Of a stretch of DNA of 43,984 nt, positions 27,760-35,304 are shown in pieces. The position numbers and the translations under genes are program-made. The notes below the pieces were generated by a model. It saw nothing but the letters and a program-made list of their open reading frames with translations, searched no databases and was not told the origin of the DNA. The stretch is taken from assembly GCA_025356085.1 (NCBI GenBank), contig JANXUV010000064.1, positions 1 to 43,984 of the forward strand, in the 5' to 3' direction. The DNA is from Betaproteobacteria bacterium. GTDB taxonomy: Bacteria; Pseudomonadota; Gammaproteobacteria; Burkholderiales; SG8-39. Each line of letters opens with the position of its first letter. Position 1 is the first letter of the stretch.

Positions 27760-29271
27760 ATGGGGTTATTTGGGGGCGGCAAGCCGGACCATCCGCTCGC
27801 GGATCCGAAGGAAGCAAAGCGCCTGCTCGATGCGCTGCCGGCCAACGACCCGGTCAAGGCGCTCGACGAACTGATGCACTGGATGGAATCGGTGACGGCG
27901 GCCGAGGGTTTCAAGCCCGAGTTGAGGATCCAGCTGCTGCTGATGCTGGACGACGCAGCGCAGCTGCGCGTGCGCAAGCTCTCTAACGACTACTTCGGCG
28001 ACGCGCGGCCGTCGCGCTTCCAGGAAAACCGCCTGTGGACCGCGCTGCACGGCTACTGGAAGCAGGCTGGCTACGCCTATGCGCGCGCCGTCGACCAGTT
28101 TGTGCAGGGACAAAAGGGGGCTGATGCCGCAAAGGCGCAACTGCCGCTGCTGCTGGTGCGCACGCTACGCAGCTTCGCGCAGCAGGTGAAGTGGATGCAC
28201 ATGCGCTACGGGCCGATCGACCTGGCCAGCTGGGGCGTGTTCAACAGCGTCTATGCGTTCGCCGAAATGCGCCAGCTTGCTCAAGCGAAAACCACGGCCT
28301 ATGCCGGTGTGTCCGGCGATTCGACGCCGCAGCTGGAATTTCTCAAGGGCGCGATGTTCAGCGTCAGCGCGCCCGACGGCCTGCTGCCGCTGGAAGTCGA
28401 GCTGGCCGAGCGCCTGATCGGCGCGTACGCGCTGCACTTCGTGCTGGGCACCGCCCCGGCGCCGGCATTCGTGTTCTGGACTGATCTCGCGCAGGCGATG
28501 ACGCCGGCGCGCGCCTCGCGGGCGCGCCAGGCCGGCCCCGGGCTGCGCTGCTTCGGCGCCGGCGCCGCGCTCGCCGAGATCCACGAGCTTTCCGAGCGCC
28601 TGATGGTGGGCGGCCAGTTGCCGCCGGAATTGAAGCTCGGCGCCGGGCACGAGCCGCAGGCAGTGCAGGAAGTGGCGCGCCACCTGCACCAGTACTGGTC
28701 GCCGCAGGCGCCGGAGCGCAAGACCCAGCGCCACGCGGTGAAATCCCGCCTGTCCGTTACTTACGGCTATGACGGGGTGGTGGGCGTACTCGGCGGCGCC
28801 GACTCGCTCGACTTCGATAATCAGAAATCCGAAAGCTGGATCGTTGAGAACGTCAGCGCCGGCGGTTTCGGCGCGGTGGTGCCGCAATTGAAGGGCGACT
28901 GGCTGCGCGTCGGCGCGCTGCTCGCGCTGCAGCCCGAAGGCGGCAGCAACTGGGTGCTGGGCGTGGTGCGCCGCGTCAACAAGACCGCCAACCAGCAGGC
29001 GCGCGTGGGCATCGAAACCCTGTCCAAGACGCCGGTGCTGTCAAATTTCGCGGTAAGCGGCGTGGCGACGGTTTCCGAGCAGGGCGTGCTGCTGAAGAAC
29101 GGAGAAGCGGCCGAGGCGCGCATTGTGCTCAAACCCGGGGTGTTCGCGCCGGCGCAGAATCTGGAGATGGCGCGCGGCGAGCGCCATCACGTCTACATCC
29201 CGCAGGCCGTCGCCGAGCGCGGCGAAGACTACGAAATCGCCAGGTTTCGAGAGATGGTCAGAGAATCCTGA
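27760..29271 (+). CDS. Protein with C-terminal PilZ-like domain
   Basis: The 503-residue protein starts MGLFGGGKPDHPLADPKEA and has no signal or membrane segment. A long helical region fills residues 1–360. The C-terminal part has a PilZ-like beta pattern: SWIVENVSAGGFGAVVP, then LRVGALLALQPEGGSNWVLGVVRRVNK and VGIETLSKTPVL. PilZ proteins often bind cyclic di-GMP, but I do not see the canonical RxxxR–DxSxxG pair, so nucleotide binding is uncertain. The reading frame is open far upstream but that part is antisense to the kinase gene; the ATG at 27760 is preferred. It is divergent from the receiver–kinase gene and overlaps the convergent esterase by 14 bp. Confidence 0.7.
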   Translation: MGLFGGGKPDHPLADPKEAKRLLDALPANDPVKALDELMHWMESVTAAEGFKPELRIQLLLMLDDAAQLRVRKLSNDYFGDARPSRFQENRLWTALHGYWKQAGYAYARAVDQFVQGQKGADAAKAQLPLLLVRTLRSFAQQVKWMHMRYGPIDLASWGVFNSVYAFAEMRQLAQAKTTAYAGVSGDSTPQLEFLKGAMFSVSAPDGLLPLEVELAERLIGAYALHFVLGTAPAPAFVFWTDLAQAMTPARASRARQAGPGLRCFGAGAALAEIHELSERLMVGGQLPPELKLGAGHEPQAVQEVARHLHQYWSPQAPERKTQRHAVKSRLSVTYGYDGVVGVLGGADSLDFDNQKSESWIVENVSAGGFGAVVPQLKGDWLRVGALLALQPEGGSNWVLGVVRRVNKTANQQARVGIETLSKTPVLSNFAVSGVATVSEQGVLLKNGEAAEARIVLKPGVFAPAQNLEMARGERHHVYIPQAVAERGEDYEIARFREMVRES

Positions 29272-29914
29272 GCAGGAACGCGGCGATGTCCGCGATTTCC
29301 CCGGGGCAGACCGAGTGCGGCATCGGGTACTCGCGCCACTCCACCGGATAGCCCAGTTCGAGCAGGGCGTCGCGCGAATGCAGGGCGCGGGCCATCGGAA
29401 TCATCGGATCGTCGCTGCCGTGTGCCATGAAGATGGGCAGGTCGCTGTTTGGGGCGGCCCTTTCTTTTCCCAGTTTTTCTCCCAATGGCAAATAAGTGGA
29501 AAGCGCCATCACGCCGGCAAGCCGCTCGGGATGGCGAAGCGCCGTCTGCAGCGCGATCGCGCCGCCCTGCGAGAAGCCCGCAAGGACGATCTTGTTCCTG
29601 GGAATGCCTCTTTTTACTTCCTGGGAAATCAGATTCTCAATGGCAAGCTGGGAGCCGCGAATTCCGGCTTCATCCTCGGCTCCGCCGCCCATCTGCAGGA
29701 TGTCGTACCAGGCGGGCATGCGCATGCCCATGTTGATGGTCACCGGCCGTTGCGGCGCATTTGGAAAGACGAAGCGCACTGGCTTGGAGGCCGGCAACCG
29801 CAGTTCCGGCACGATCGGCTCGAAATCATGGCCGTCGGCGCCCAGGCCGTGCAGCCAGATGACCGCCGCGCCGGGTTTCGCGCCGGTTTCGATCTCGATG
29901 GCATCCAGGCTCAT
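29258..29914 (-). CDS. Carboxylesterase / phospholipase family alpha-beta hydrolase
   Basis: The 218-residue alpha/beta hydrolase has the HGLGADGHDF oxyanion-hole segment, the nucleophile serine in GFSQGG, the aspartate in HGSDDPMIP and the histidine in MPHSVCP, in the order seen in the bacterial EstB/acyl-protein-thioesterase-like group. It has no signal peptide, so it acts in the cytoplasm on small esters or acyl groups. The ATG overlaps the mogA stop (ATGA), placing it last in a minus-strand chain darP–DUF3237–mogA–esterase. Confidence 0.9.
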   Translation of the reverse strand: MSLDAIEIETGAKPGAAVIWLHGLGADGHDFEPIVPELRLPASKPVRFVFPNAPQRPVTINMGMRMPAWYDILQMGGGAEDEAGIRGSQLAIENLISQEVKRGIPRNKIVLAGFSQGGAIALQTALRHPERLAGVMALSTYLPLGEKLGKERAAPNSDLPIFMAHGSDDPMIPMARALHSRDALLELGYPVEWREYPMPHSVCPGEIADIAAFLLRIL

Positions 29915-30462
29915 GGCTTTTTCCTGATCGCGGATTTCGGCCGGAAAGCTCTCACCAGCGCTTCGTTGGTTTCGATGTAGGGACCGCCGACCAGGTCGAT
30001 GCAGTAGGGCACCGCGGCGAACACGCCGTCCAGCGTTTCCTTGATCGCCTTGGGCTGGCCGGGCAGGTTAATGATCAGCGCCTGCTTCCTGATGACCGCT
30101 ACTTGCCGCGAAAGGATGGCGGTCGGCACGTACTTCAGGCTCACCGCGCGCATCTGCTCGCCGAAACCCGGCATTTCCTTGTCGGCCACCGCCAGCGTCG
30201 CTTCCGGCGTCACATCGCGCGGCGCGGGGCCGGTGCCGCCGGTGGTGAGCACCAGGTGGCAGCCCCTCATGTCCACCAGCTCTACCAGGGTGGATTCGAT
30301 GACCGGCTTTTCATCGGGAATCAGCCGTTCCTCGAAGTGCAATGCGGGTGAAGTCACAACCTTGGCGAGCCATTCCTTCAGCGCGGGAATGCCTTCATCC
30401 TTGTAGACCCCGCCGGAAGCGCGGTCGCTGATCGAAACGATGCCGATTTTGAATTCGCTCAT
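29911..30462 (-). CDS. mogA: Molybdopterin adenylyltransferase
   Basis: MogA adenylates molybdopterin before molybdate insertion into the cofactor. The 183-residue protein begins MSEFKIGIVSISDRASGGVYKDEG and carries the MPT-binding TTGGTGPAPRDVTPEAT motif and INLPGQPKA, all characteristic. The ATG at 30462 overlaps the DUF3237 stop (ATGA); longer readings are not conserved. A link to molybdenum enzymes is notable because incomplete cox (molybdenum hydroxylase) genes lie about 4 kb away, but the operons are separate. Confidence 0.94.
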   Translation of the reverse strand: MSEFKIGIVSISDRASGGVYKDEGIPALKEWLAKVVTSPALHFEERLIPDEKPVIESTLVELVDMRGCHLVLTTGGTGPAPRDVTPEATLAVADKEMPGFGEQMRAVSLKYVPTAILSRQVAVIRKQALIINLPGQPKAIKETLDGVFAAVPYCIDLVGGPYIETNEALVRAFRPKSAIRKKP

Positions 30463-30911
30463 TTGATCTCGTGAATATCCAGTTCGACGCAGGCCGCGCG
30501 GCGCGCGCCGGTGCCGACGCAGATCGTTCGGTTGAGCCACGCATAGTCCGGCGCCGAGGTCTCAAACCAGGGCGTGGTGCGCATGTAGTAGAGCGCGGGA
30601 TCGACTTCCTCGCCTTTCGCCAGGCGCTCGATCACTTCCTTGGGGCCGTGCCGGTAGCCCTTGTTGTTCACATAGATCAGCGCGCCGTCGCCTGTTTCCA
30701 GCGTGTAGCGGGCGTCCAGGTAGGCCACGCCGTCGGAGCGGATCACCTGCCAGTCGGCGCCGCCGGGCAGGATCCGGCCCGACAGGCGCGCGCCCGAGAA
30801 TTTGCCGCCGGTGATACCGATGATGCGGCGCCGGCCGAGCGGCGTGTCGCCGAGGTCCCGTATCGGCTCCAGGGCGACTTCGATCCTGCAGAGAAATTCA
30901 GTTTTGATCAT
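30459..30911 (-). CDS. DUF3237 family protein
   Basis: The 150-residue soluble protein matches DUF3237 in pattern: an N-terminal FLCRIEVALEPIRDLGDTPLGRRRI, then ITGGKFSGARLSGRILPGGADWQ, DGVAYLDARYTLET and a C-terminal YYMRTTPWFETSAPDYAWLN. The family forms a beta-barrel-like fold of unknown chemistry. It starts at 30911, overlapping the darP stop (TGA inside ATGATC), and overlaps mogA at its own end, so translation is coupled through the chain. Nothing shows the substrate. Confidence 0.82.
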   Translation of the reverse strand: MIKTEFLCRIEVALEPIRDLGDTPLGRRRIIGITGGKFSGARLSGRILPGGADWQVIRSDGVAYLDARYTLETGDGALIYVNNKGYRHGPKEVIERLAKGEEVDPALYYMRTTPWFETSAPDYAWLNRTICVGTGARRAACVELDIHEIK

Positions 30912-31393
30912 TCCGGTTCGTTGAATTCCCGAATCAGGCGGAACAATTCCCTCTGCGCCCGCGGCGGCTTGTTTTCCGCGATCTCCTTGCGCGCATTGCG
31001 GATCACCGTGCGCAGCGCCTGCAGGTCGGCACCGGGATGCGCGCCGGCGAAGGCGGTCAGCGCCTCGTCGTCGCCGATCAGCCGTTCGCGCCAGCTCTCC
31101 AGCCGTTTCTGCTGCGCGCGCGCCGCCGCCGAGCGGCCGTCGACCGCGGCGAGCGCCGCGCGCACCGGCTTCGGATCGACCTTGCGCATGATCTTGCCGA
31201 TGTACTGCAGCTGCCGGCGACGTGCCTCGTGGCTGGTGATGCGCTGCGCCTCGCGCACCGCGGCGAACAGCACGGCGGGCAGCGCGAGCGCTTCCAGTTG
31301 CGCGGGCGGGAGATCGACCAGCGCCGTGCCGAGTTTCTGCAGCTCTTCCACTTCGTGCTTTTTCTTCGTGCGGCTGACAAATTCGGCTTCCAT
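30908..31393 (-). CDS. darP: Ribosome-associated protein DarP (YjgA)
   Basis: DarP/YjgA binds late 50S ribosome precursors and helps the peptidyl-transferase centre mature. The 161-residue, highly charged helical protein has SRTKKKHEVEELQKLG near the N-terminus, HEARRRQLQYIGKIMRK in the middle and LRTVIRNARKEIAENKPPRAQRELFRLI at the end, matching the family. It is divergent from pmbA with a 20-bp gap, the same pairing as in E. coli. No Shine–Dalgarno precedes the ATG; a TATCAT hexamer ends 7 nt upstream. Confidence 0.92.
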   Translation of the reverse strand: MEAEFVSRTKKKHEVEELQKLGTALVDLPPAQLEALALPAVLFAAVREAQRITSHEARRRQLQYIGKIMRKVDPKPVRAALAAVDGRSAAARAQQKRLESWRERLIGDDEALTAFAGAHPGADLQALRTVIRNARKEIAENKPPRAQRELFRLIREFNEPE

Positions 31394-31399
31394 CGCTTG

Positions 31400-31406
31400 T
31401 ATGATA
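31400..31406. promoter_or_regulatory. Overlapping -10 hexamers between darP and pmbA
   Basis: TATGAT reads toward pmbA (31400–31405) and TATCAT reads toward darP (31406–31401) within a 20-bp intergenic gap. Each ends 7–8 nt from a start codon, so both transcripts could begin at or next to their ATG. No good -35 is visible. Confidence 0.4.
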
Positions 31407-31413
31407 ACGCGCC

Positions 31414-32781
31414 ATGCCGAAGGAATATCGCTTCACTTACGCACCGGCGCAGCTCGAGGAGTTCGCGCAGGCGGTGCTCGCGGCGGCGCGGCGCGCGGGC
31501 GCATCGGCCTGCGAATGCGAGGTTTCCGAGGGCTACGGCCTGTCGGTGACGGTGCGCAAGGACGAAGCCGAAACCATCGAGCACAACCGCGACAAGGGCA
31601 TCGGCGTCACGATCTATTTCGGCGAGCGTCCCGGTGCACGGCGCGGCCATGCCAGCACCTCAGATTTTTCCGCCGCCGCGATCATCAGCACGGTGGAGGC
31701 CGCCGCGGCGATCGCGCGCAAGACCGCGGTGGACGACTGCGCCGGCCCGCCCGAGCCGACGGAGCTCGCGCGCGCGCCTGACTTGCGCAAACTCGATCTT
31801 GACCTGTTCCATCCGTGGAACCTGGGCACCGAGGAGGCGATCCGCATCGCGCGCCGCACCGAGCGTGCGGCGTTCGCGCTGTCGCCGAAGATCAGCAATT
31901 CCGAAGGCGCCAGCGTCTCGGCGCAGCATTCGCAGTTCGTGTTCGCCAACAGCCTTGGCTTCATGCACGGCTTTCCGGCTTCGCGCCACACGCTGTCGTT
32001 GTCGGTGATCGCCGAGCAAGGCGGCCTGATGCAGCGCGACGACTGGTACAGCGCGGAGCGCGTTCCCGGCAAGGTCGCGAATCCTGAAGCACTCGGCGCA
32101 TACGCCGGCCGCCGCGCGCTGGCGCGCCTGGGCGCGCGCAAGATCAAGACCTGCCAGGTGCCGGTGCTGTTCGAGGCGCCGGCAGCCGCAGGACTGATCG
32201 GTTCCTTCGTTTCGGCCGCGAGCGGCGGCAGCTTGTACCGCAAGTCGTCGTTCCTGGTGGACGCGCTCGGCAAGCCGGTGTTCGCCAAGGGCGTCGGGAT
32301 CGAAGAGCGGCCGCACGAACCGCGCGCGCTGGCGAGCACCCCGTTCGACGACGAGGGCGTGGCGACGCGCACCCGCTCGGTGGTCCGCAACGGCGTGCTG
32401 CAGGGATATTTTCTCGGCAGCTACTCGGCGCGCAAGCTCGGCATGAAGAGCACCGGCAGCGCCGGCGGCAACCACAACCTGGTGGTGAGCTCCGACGGGC
32501 CCGATCTTCCCGGCATGCTGAAGAAGCTCGGGCGCGGGCTGTTCGTCACCGACATGATGGGGCACGGCACCAACCTTCTGACCGGCGACTATTCCCGCGG
32601 CGCGTCGGGCTACTGGGTCGAAAACGGCGTGATCGCCTTCCCGGTGGAGGAAATCACCGTCGCCGGCAATCTCAAGGACATGTTCCTCGGTATCGCCGCC
32701 GTGGGCAGCGACGTGCTGGCGCGCGGGTCCTTCCGCTGCGGCTCGATCCTGGTCGACAACATGACCATCGCGGGTGAGTGA
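31414..32781 (+). CDS. pmbA: TldE/PmbA metalloprotease subunit
   Basis: PmbA pairs with TldD to form a protease that digests unfolded peptides and matures some ribosomal peptides. The 455-residue protein has the family's N-terminal SACECEVSEGYGLSVTVRKDEAE region, the central FEAPAAAGLIGSFVSAASGG, and GSAGGNHNLVVSSDG and MGHGTNLLTGDYSRGASGYWVENG near the end. The zinc HExxH is in TldD, not here, as expected. TldD is not in the window. The ATG at 31414 has no ribosome site. The stop is followed 13 bp later by the methyltransferase-like gene. Confidence 0.95.
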   Translation: MPKEYRFTYAPAQLEEFAQAVLAAARRAGASACECEVSEGYGLSVTVRKDEAETIEHNRDKGIGVTIYFGERPGARRGHASTSDFSAAAIISTVEAAAAIARKTAVDDCAGPPEPTELARAPDLRKLDLDLFHPWNLGTEEAIRIARRTERAAFALSPKISNSEGASVSAQHSQFVFANSLGFMHGFPASRHTLSLSVIAEQGGLMQRDDWYSAERVPGKVANPEALGAYAGRRALARLGARKIKTCQVPVLFEAPAAAGLIGSFVSAASGGSLYRKSSFLVDALGKPVFAKGVGIEERPHEPRALASTPFDDEGVATRTRSVVRNGVLQGYFLGSYSARKLGMKSTGSAGGNHNLVVSSDGPDLPGMLKKLGRGLFVTDMMGHGTNLLTGDYSRGASGYWVENGVIAFPVEEITVAGNLKDMFLGIAAVGSDVLARGSFRCGSILVDNMTIAGE

Positions 32782-32794
32782 ATTGGAGGCGCCG

Positions 32795-33331
32795 GTGCTC
32801 CGCGCATTGATTATGCTGGCGGCGTTGTTTGCGACGCTGCCCGCTTTCGCGCAGGGCCGCTCGCCGGACGTGATCTACGTGGCGACGCCGCCGGAAGTGG
32901 TGGAGGCAATGCTGCGCATCGCCGGCGTGAAGAAAGGCGACGTGCTCTACGACTTGGGCTCCGGGGACGGGCGCATCGCCATTGCCGCGGCAAGGAAGTT
33001 CGGCATCCGGGCGACCGGCATCGACATCGACGCCGAGCGCATCTGGGAAGCGACCCAGAATGCCAAGGCCGCGGGCGTGACCGGACTGGTGGAATTTCGC
33101 CAGGAAGATCTCTTCAAGGCCGAATTCAGCGACGCCACGGTGGTCACGCTCTACCTGCACCCCGAGCTGAACGTGAAGCTGCGGTCGCGGCTGTGGGCCG
33201 AGCTCAGGCCTGGCACGCGCATCGTCTCGCACCAGTTCGGCATGGGCGACTGGGTGCCAGAGAAGACACTGGAACTGAATGGCCGCACGATCTACTTCTG
33301 GACCGTGCCGGACAAAGGGAAGAAAAGCTGA
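32795..33331 (+). CDS. Exported SAM-methyltransferase-like protein (FAM173/ATPSCKMT-like)
   Basis: With a GTG start at 32795 (GGAGG about 6 nt upstream) the protein begins MLRALIMLAALFATLPAFA, a good signal peptide cut before Q20. A Rossmann methyltransferase follows: motif I DLGSGDGR at 53–60, GIDIDAERI, QEDLFKAEF and VVTLYLHPELN. The pattern resembles the FAM173/ATPSCKMT group, which methylates lysine of the ATP synthase c subunit in eukaryotes. SAM is a cytoplasmic cofactor, so a cleaved export signal is puzzling; the segment may be a membrane anchor. An alternative GTG at 32774 would hide the signal behind seven residues. Its stop overlaps the next ATG. Confidence 0.78.
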   Translation: MLRALIMLAALFATLPAFAQGRSPDVIYVATPPEVVEAMLRIAGVKKGDVLYDLGSGDGRIAIAAARKFGIRATGIDIDAERIWEATQNAKAAGVTGLVEFRQEDLFKAEFSDATVVTLYLHPELNVKLRSRLWAELRPGTRIVSHQFGMGDWVPEKTLELNGRTIYFWTVPDKGKKS

Positions 33332-33951
33332 TGGCCAAGCCTCTATTGATCGAAATCGCCTCCGACGTCATCTGCCCCTGGTGCTATATCGGCAAGCGCC
33401 GGCTGGAGAAGGCGCTGCAATCGCTCGCCGGCGAAGTCGAGGTTCGTCTCGAGTGGCTGCCTTTCCAGCTCAACCCGGACATGCCCGCCGGCGGCATCGC
33501 CCGCGCCGACTACCGGCGTGCGAAGTTCGGCTCGGTGGAAAAGGGCCGCATGCTTGACGCCCGCGTCGCCCAGGAAGGGGCGGGCGAGGGCATCGCCTTC
33601 GCGTTCGATCGAATGCAGCGCACACCGAATACCGTTGCCGCCCACCAGCTGATCGATCTGGCGCAGAAGCAAGGCAAGGGAAATGCCGTTGTAGACGCAT
33701 TGTTCCGTGCGTACTTCGAGGAAGCGAAGGACATCGGGGACGAGGCCGTGCTGAAAGAAATTGCCGAGCGCGCAGGCGTGATCGGCCGGGCGGACGAAAA
33801 AATTCTTGAAGAAGTAAAGGAAAAAGAAGGGCGTGTGCGAGACCTCGGCATCAGCGGCGTACCGACCTTCATCTTCAACAAGGAATCGGGACTCTCCGGC
33901 GCGTATCCGCCGGAGCAGCTCGCGCAGGCGATACGGGAAGCCGCTAAGTAA
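33331..33951 (+). CDS. DsbA-family oxidoreductase (FrnE-like)
   Basis: The 206-residue thioredoxin-fold protein has CPWC at C15–C18 close to the N-terminus, a helical insertion (about 60–150) and the cis-proline segment GVPTFIF. It has no signal peptide, so it acts in the cytoplasm, as FrnE-type proteins do in thiol redox or chaperone roles. The ATG overlaps the upstream stop (TGATGG). Its end overlaps the convergent cyclase-like gene by 8 bp. Confidence 0.9.
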   Translation: MAKPLLIEIASDVICPWCYIGKRRLEKALQSLAGEVEVRLEWLPFQLNPDMPAGGIARADYRRAKFGSVEKGRMLDARVAQEGAGEGIAFAFDRMQRTPNTVAAHQLIDLAQKQGKGNAVVDALFRAYFEEAKDIGDEAVLKEIAERAGVIGRADEKILEEVKEKEGRVRDLGISGVPTFIFNKESGLSGAYPPEQLAQAIREAAK

Positions 33952-34576
33952 AGTCCAGCCGGCCTTCCACCAGAACGCCGTAGATCCGGATCGGCGAGCG
34001 GCGCGGCAGTTCCAACTGCGGCAGCGGCTCGGCATCCAGGTCGAGGTTCTCGACCGACAGCGCGCCCATAACCGCTTCCGACATCACGAATTCGCCGGCG
34101 CGTGCGCGGCTCACCATGGATTGCGCGAGGCTGACGCTATCGCCGAAGGCGACGCGGCGCTCCAGGCCGCGCGGGCCGATGACGCCGAGCACCGCTTCGC
34201 CCAGGTGCAAGCCCTGGGCGACTGCGGTGCGCAGGCCGTAGGCGAGGCGCCATTTTTCCGACAGAGCCGGGAATTCCGCCTGTATGCGCTGCGCGGCACG
34301 CACTGTCTGCTGCGATGTCTGCGACGGATTGCCGTGCGTGAAGACCGACAGCAGCATTTCATGCTGCGAAGTGACCGCCTCGCCGCTGTGCGCGGTGACG
34401 GCGTTTGCCGCGAAGGCGAAGAATTCATTGGCGAGGAACAGCACCAGGCTCGGATCGAGCGCCTCGGACATGCGGGCAAGGCCGCGCAATTCCGTGCAGA
34501 GGAGCGCCGCCTGGCGGCGGTCCGTCGCCGGCGTGAAGCCAACCGTGGTTTGTTGGTGCAGCGGAACTGCGCCCAT
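33944..34576 (-). CDS. Degenerate class III nucleotide-cyclase domain protein
   Basis: The 210-residue protein aligns over most of its length with a class III adenylate/guanylate cyclase domain: ALLCTELRGLARMSE, a central helix region, and VAQGLHLGEAVLGVIGPRGLERRVAFGDSVSLAQSM. Both metal-binding aspartates appear replaced by glutamate (E29, E73). The transition-state Asn and Arg of the NLAxR-type motif are both serine. It is therefore probably not catalytic and may act as a binding or regulatory domain. There is no other domain and no membrane segment. The alignment was done by eye. Confidence 0.7.
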   Translation of the reverse strand: MGAVPLHQQTTVGFTPATDRRQAALLCTELRGLARMSEALDPSLVLFLANEFFAFAANAVTAHSGEAVTSQHEMLLSVFTHGNPSQTSQQTVRAAQRIQAEFPALSEKWRLAYGLRTAVAQGLHLGEAVLGVIGPRGLERRVAFGDSVSLAQSMVSRARAGEFVMSEAVMGALSVENLDLDAEPLPQLELPRRSPIRIYGVLVEGRLDFT

Positions 34577-34710
34577 TCCGTCTCTCCAGTCGCTAGGGAT
34601 GCGACCAGCGTACGGATTGCAAGGAATCGTCAGGAGGAACTATTGCCTCAACGTCCGATTCCTCGACGGGCGGACGCGCGCCGCAGACAAGCGGCAGCGT
34701 GAACTAGTGC

Positions 34711-35304
34711 TCAGATCAGCGTGAGCAGAGCGACGACGAAAACCACCAGCGCGCCGGCGGCGAAAAAAGACAGCGTCGCATCCGACGCCTGGGGCAGGTC
34801 GGAATCGCGAGGCACCAATGCGGGATGGTGCTCGCCATGGTGATCGCCAGCGTGCTCTTCCGTCGGCCGCGCTACTTTTTCGTTGAAGGCGGTGAAGAAC
34901 TCGTTGGCCACCTTGTTGGCCGCCGCATCCACCAGGCGTGAACCGATCTGCGCCAGCTTGCCGCCGACATTCGCCTTCACTTTGTAGGAAAGGCGCGAGT
35001 CGTGCCCATCGGCCGCGAGGCCGACGTCGGCGCTGCCTTTCGCGAAGCCGGCGACGCCGCCCTGGCCTTCGAAGGCGATCGAGTACGAATTCGGCGCCTG
35101 GATGTTGGACAGGGTCATCTTGCCCTTGAACTTGGCGCTCACCGGGCCGACGCGCGCGGTCATCTGCACCCCATACTCGTTCGGTCCGGTTAGTTCGATC
35201 GACTCGCAGCCCGGGATGCAGGCCTTGAGAATCTGCGGGTCGTTGAGCGCGGCCCAGGTGTCCGCCTGGGAGGCGTGGATCAGCTGCTCGCCCGTCATTT
35301 CCAT
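34711..35304 (-). CDS. coxG: CoxG-like SRPBCC protein with C-terminal membrane anchor
   Basis: CoxG helps recruit CO dehydrogenase or related molybdenum hydroxylases to the membrane. The 197-residue protein opens MEMTGEQLIHASQADTWAAL and carries DPQILKACIPGCESIE and GPVSAKFKGKMTLS, the CoxG/SRPBCC signature. A histidine-rich linker and a C-terminal hydrophobic segment (about 178–197) suggest tail anchoring in the inner membrane. It overlaps coxE by 10 bp and is last in the coxD–coxE–coxG chain. The 134 bp upstream of its 3' neighbour (34577–34710) shows no gene or clear signal. Confidence 0.9.
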   Translation of the reverse strand: MEMTGEQLIHASQADTWAALNDPQILKACIPGCESIELTGPNEYGVQMTARVGPVSAKFKGKMTLSNIQAPNSYSIAFEGQGGVAGFAKGSADVGLAADGHDSRLSYKVKANVGGKLAQIGSRLVDAAANKVANEFFTAFNEKVARPTEEHAGDHHGEHHPALVPRDSDLPQASDATLSFFAAGALVVFVVALLTLI

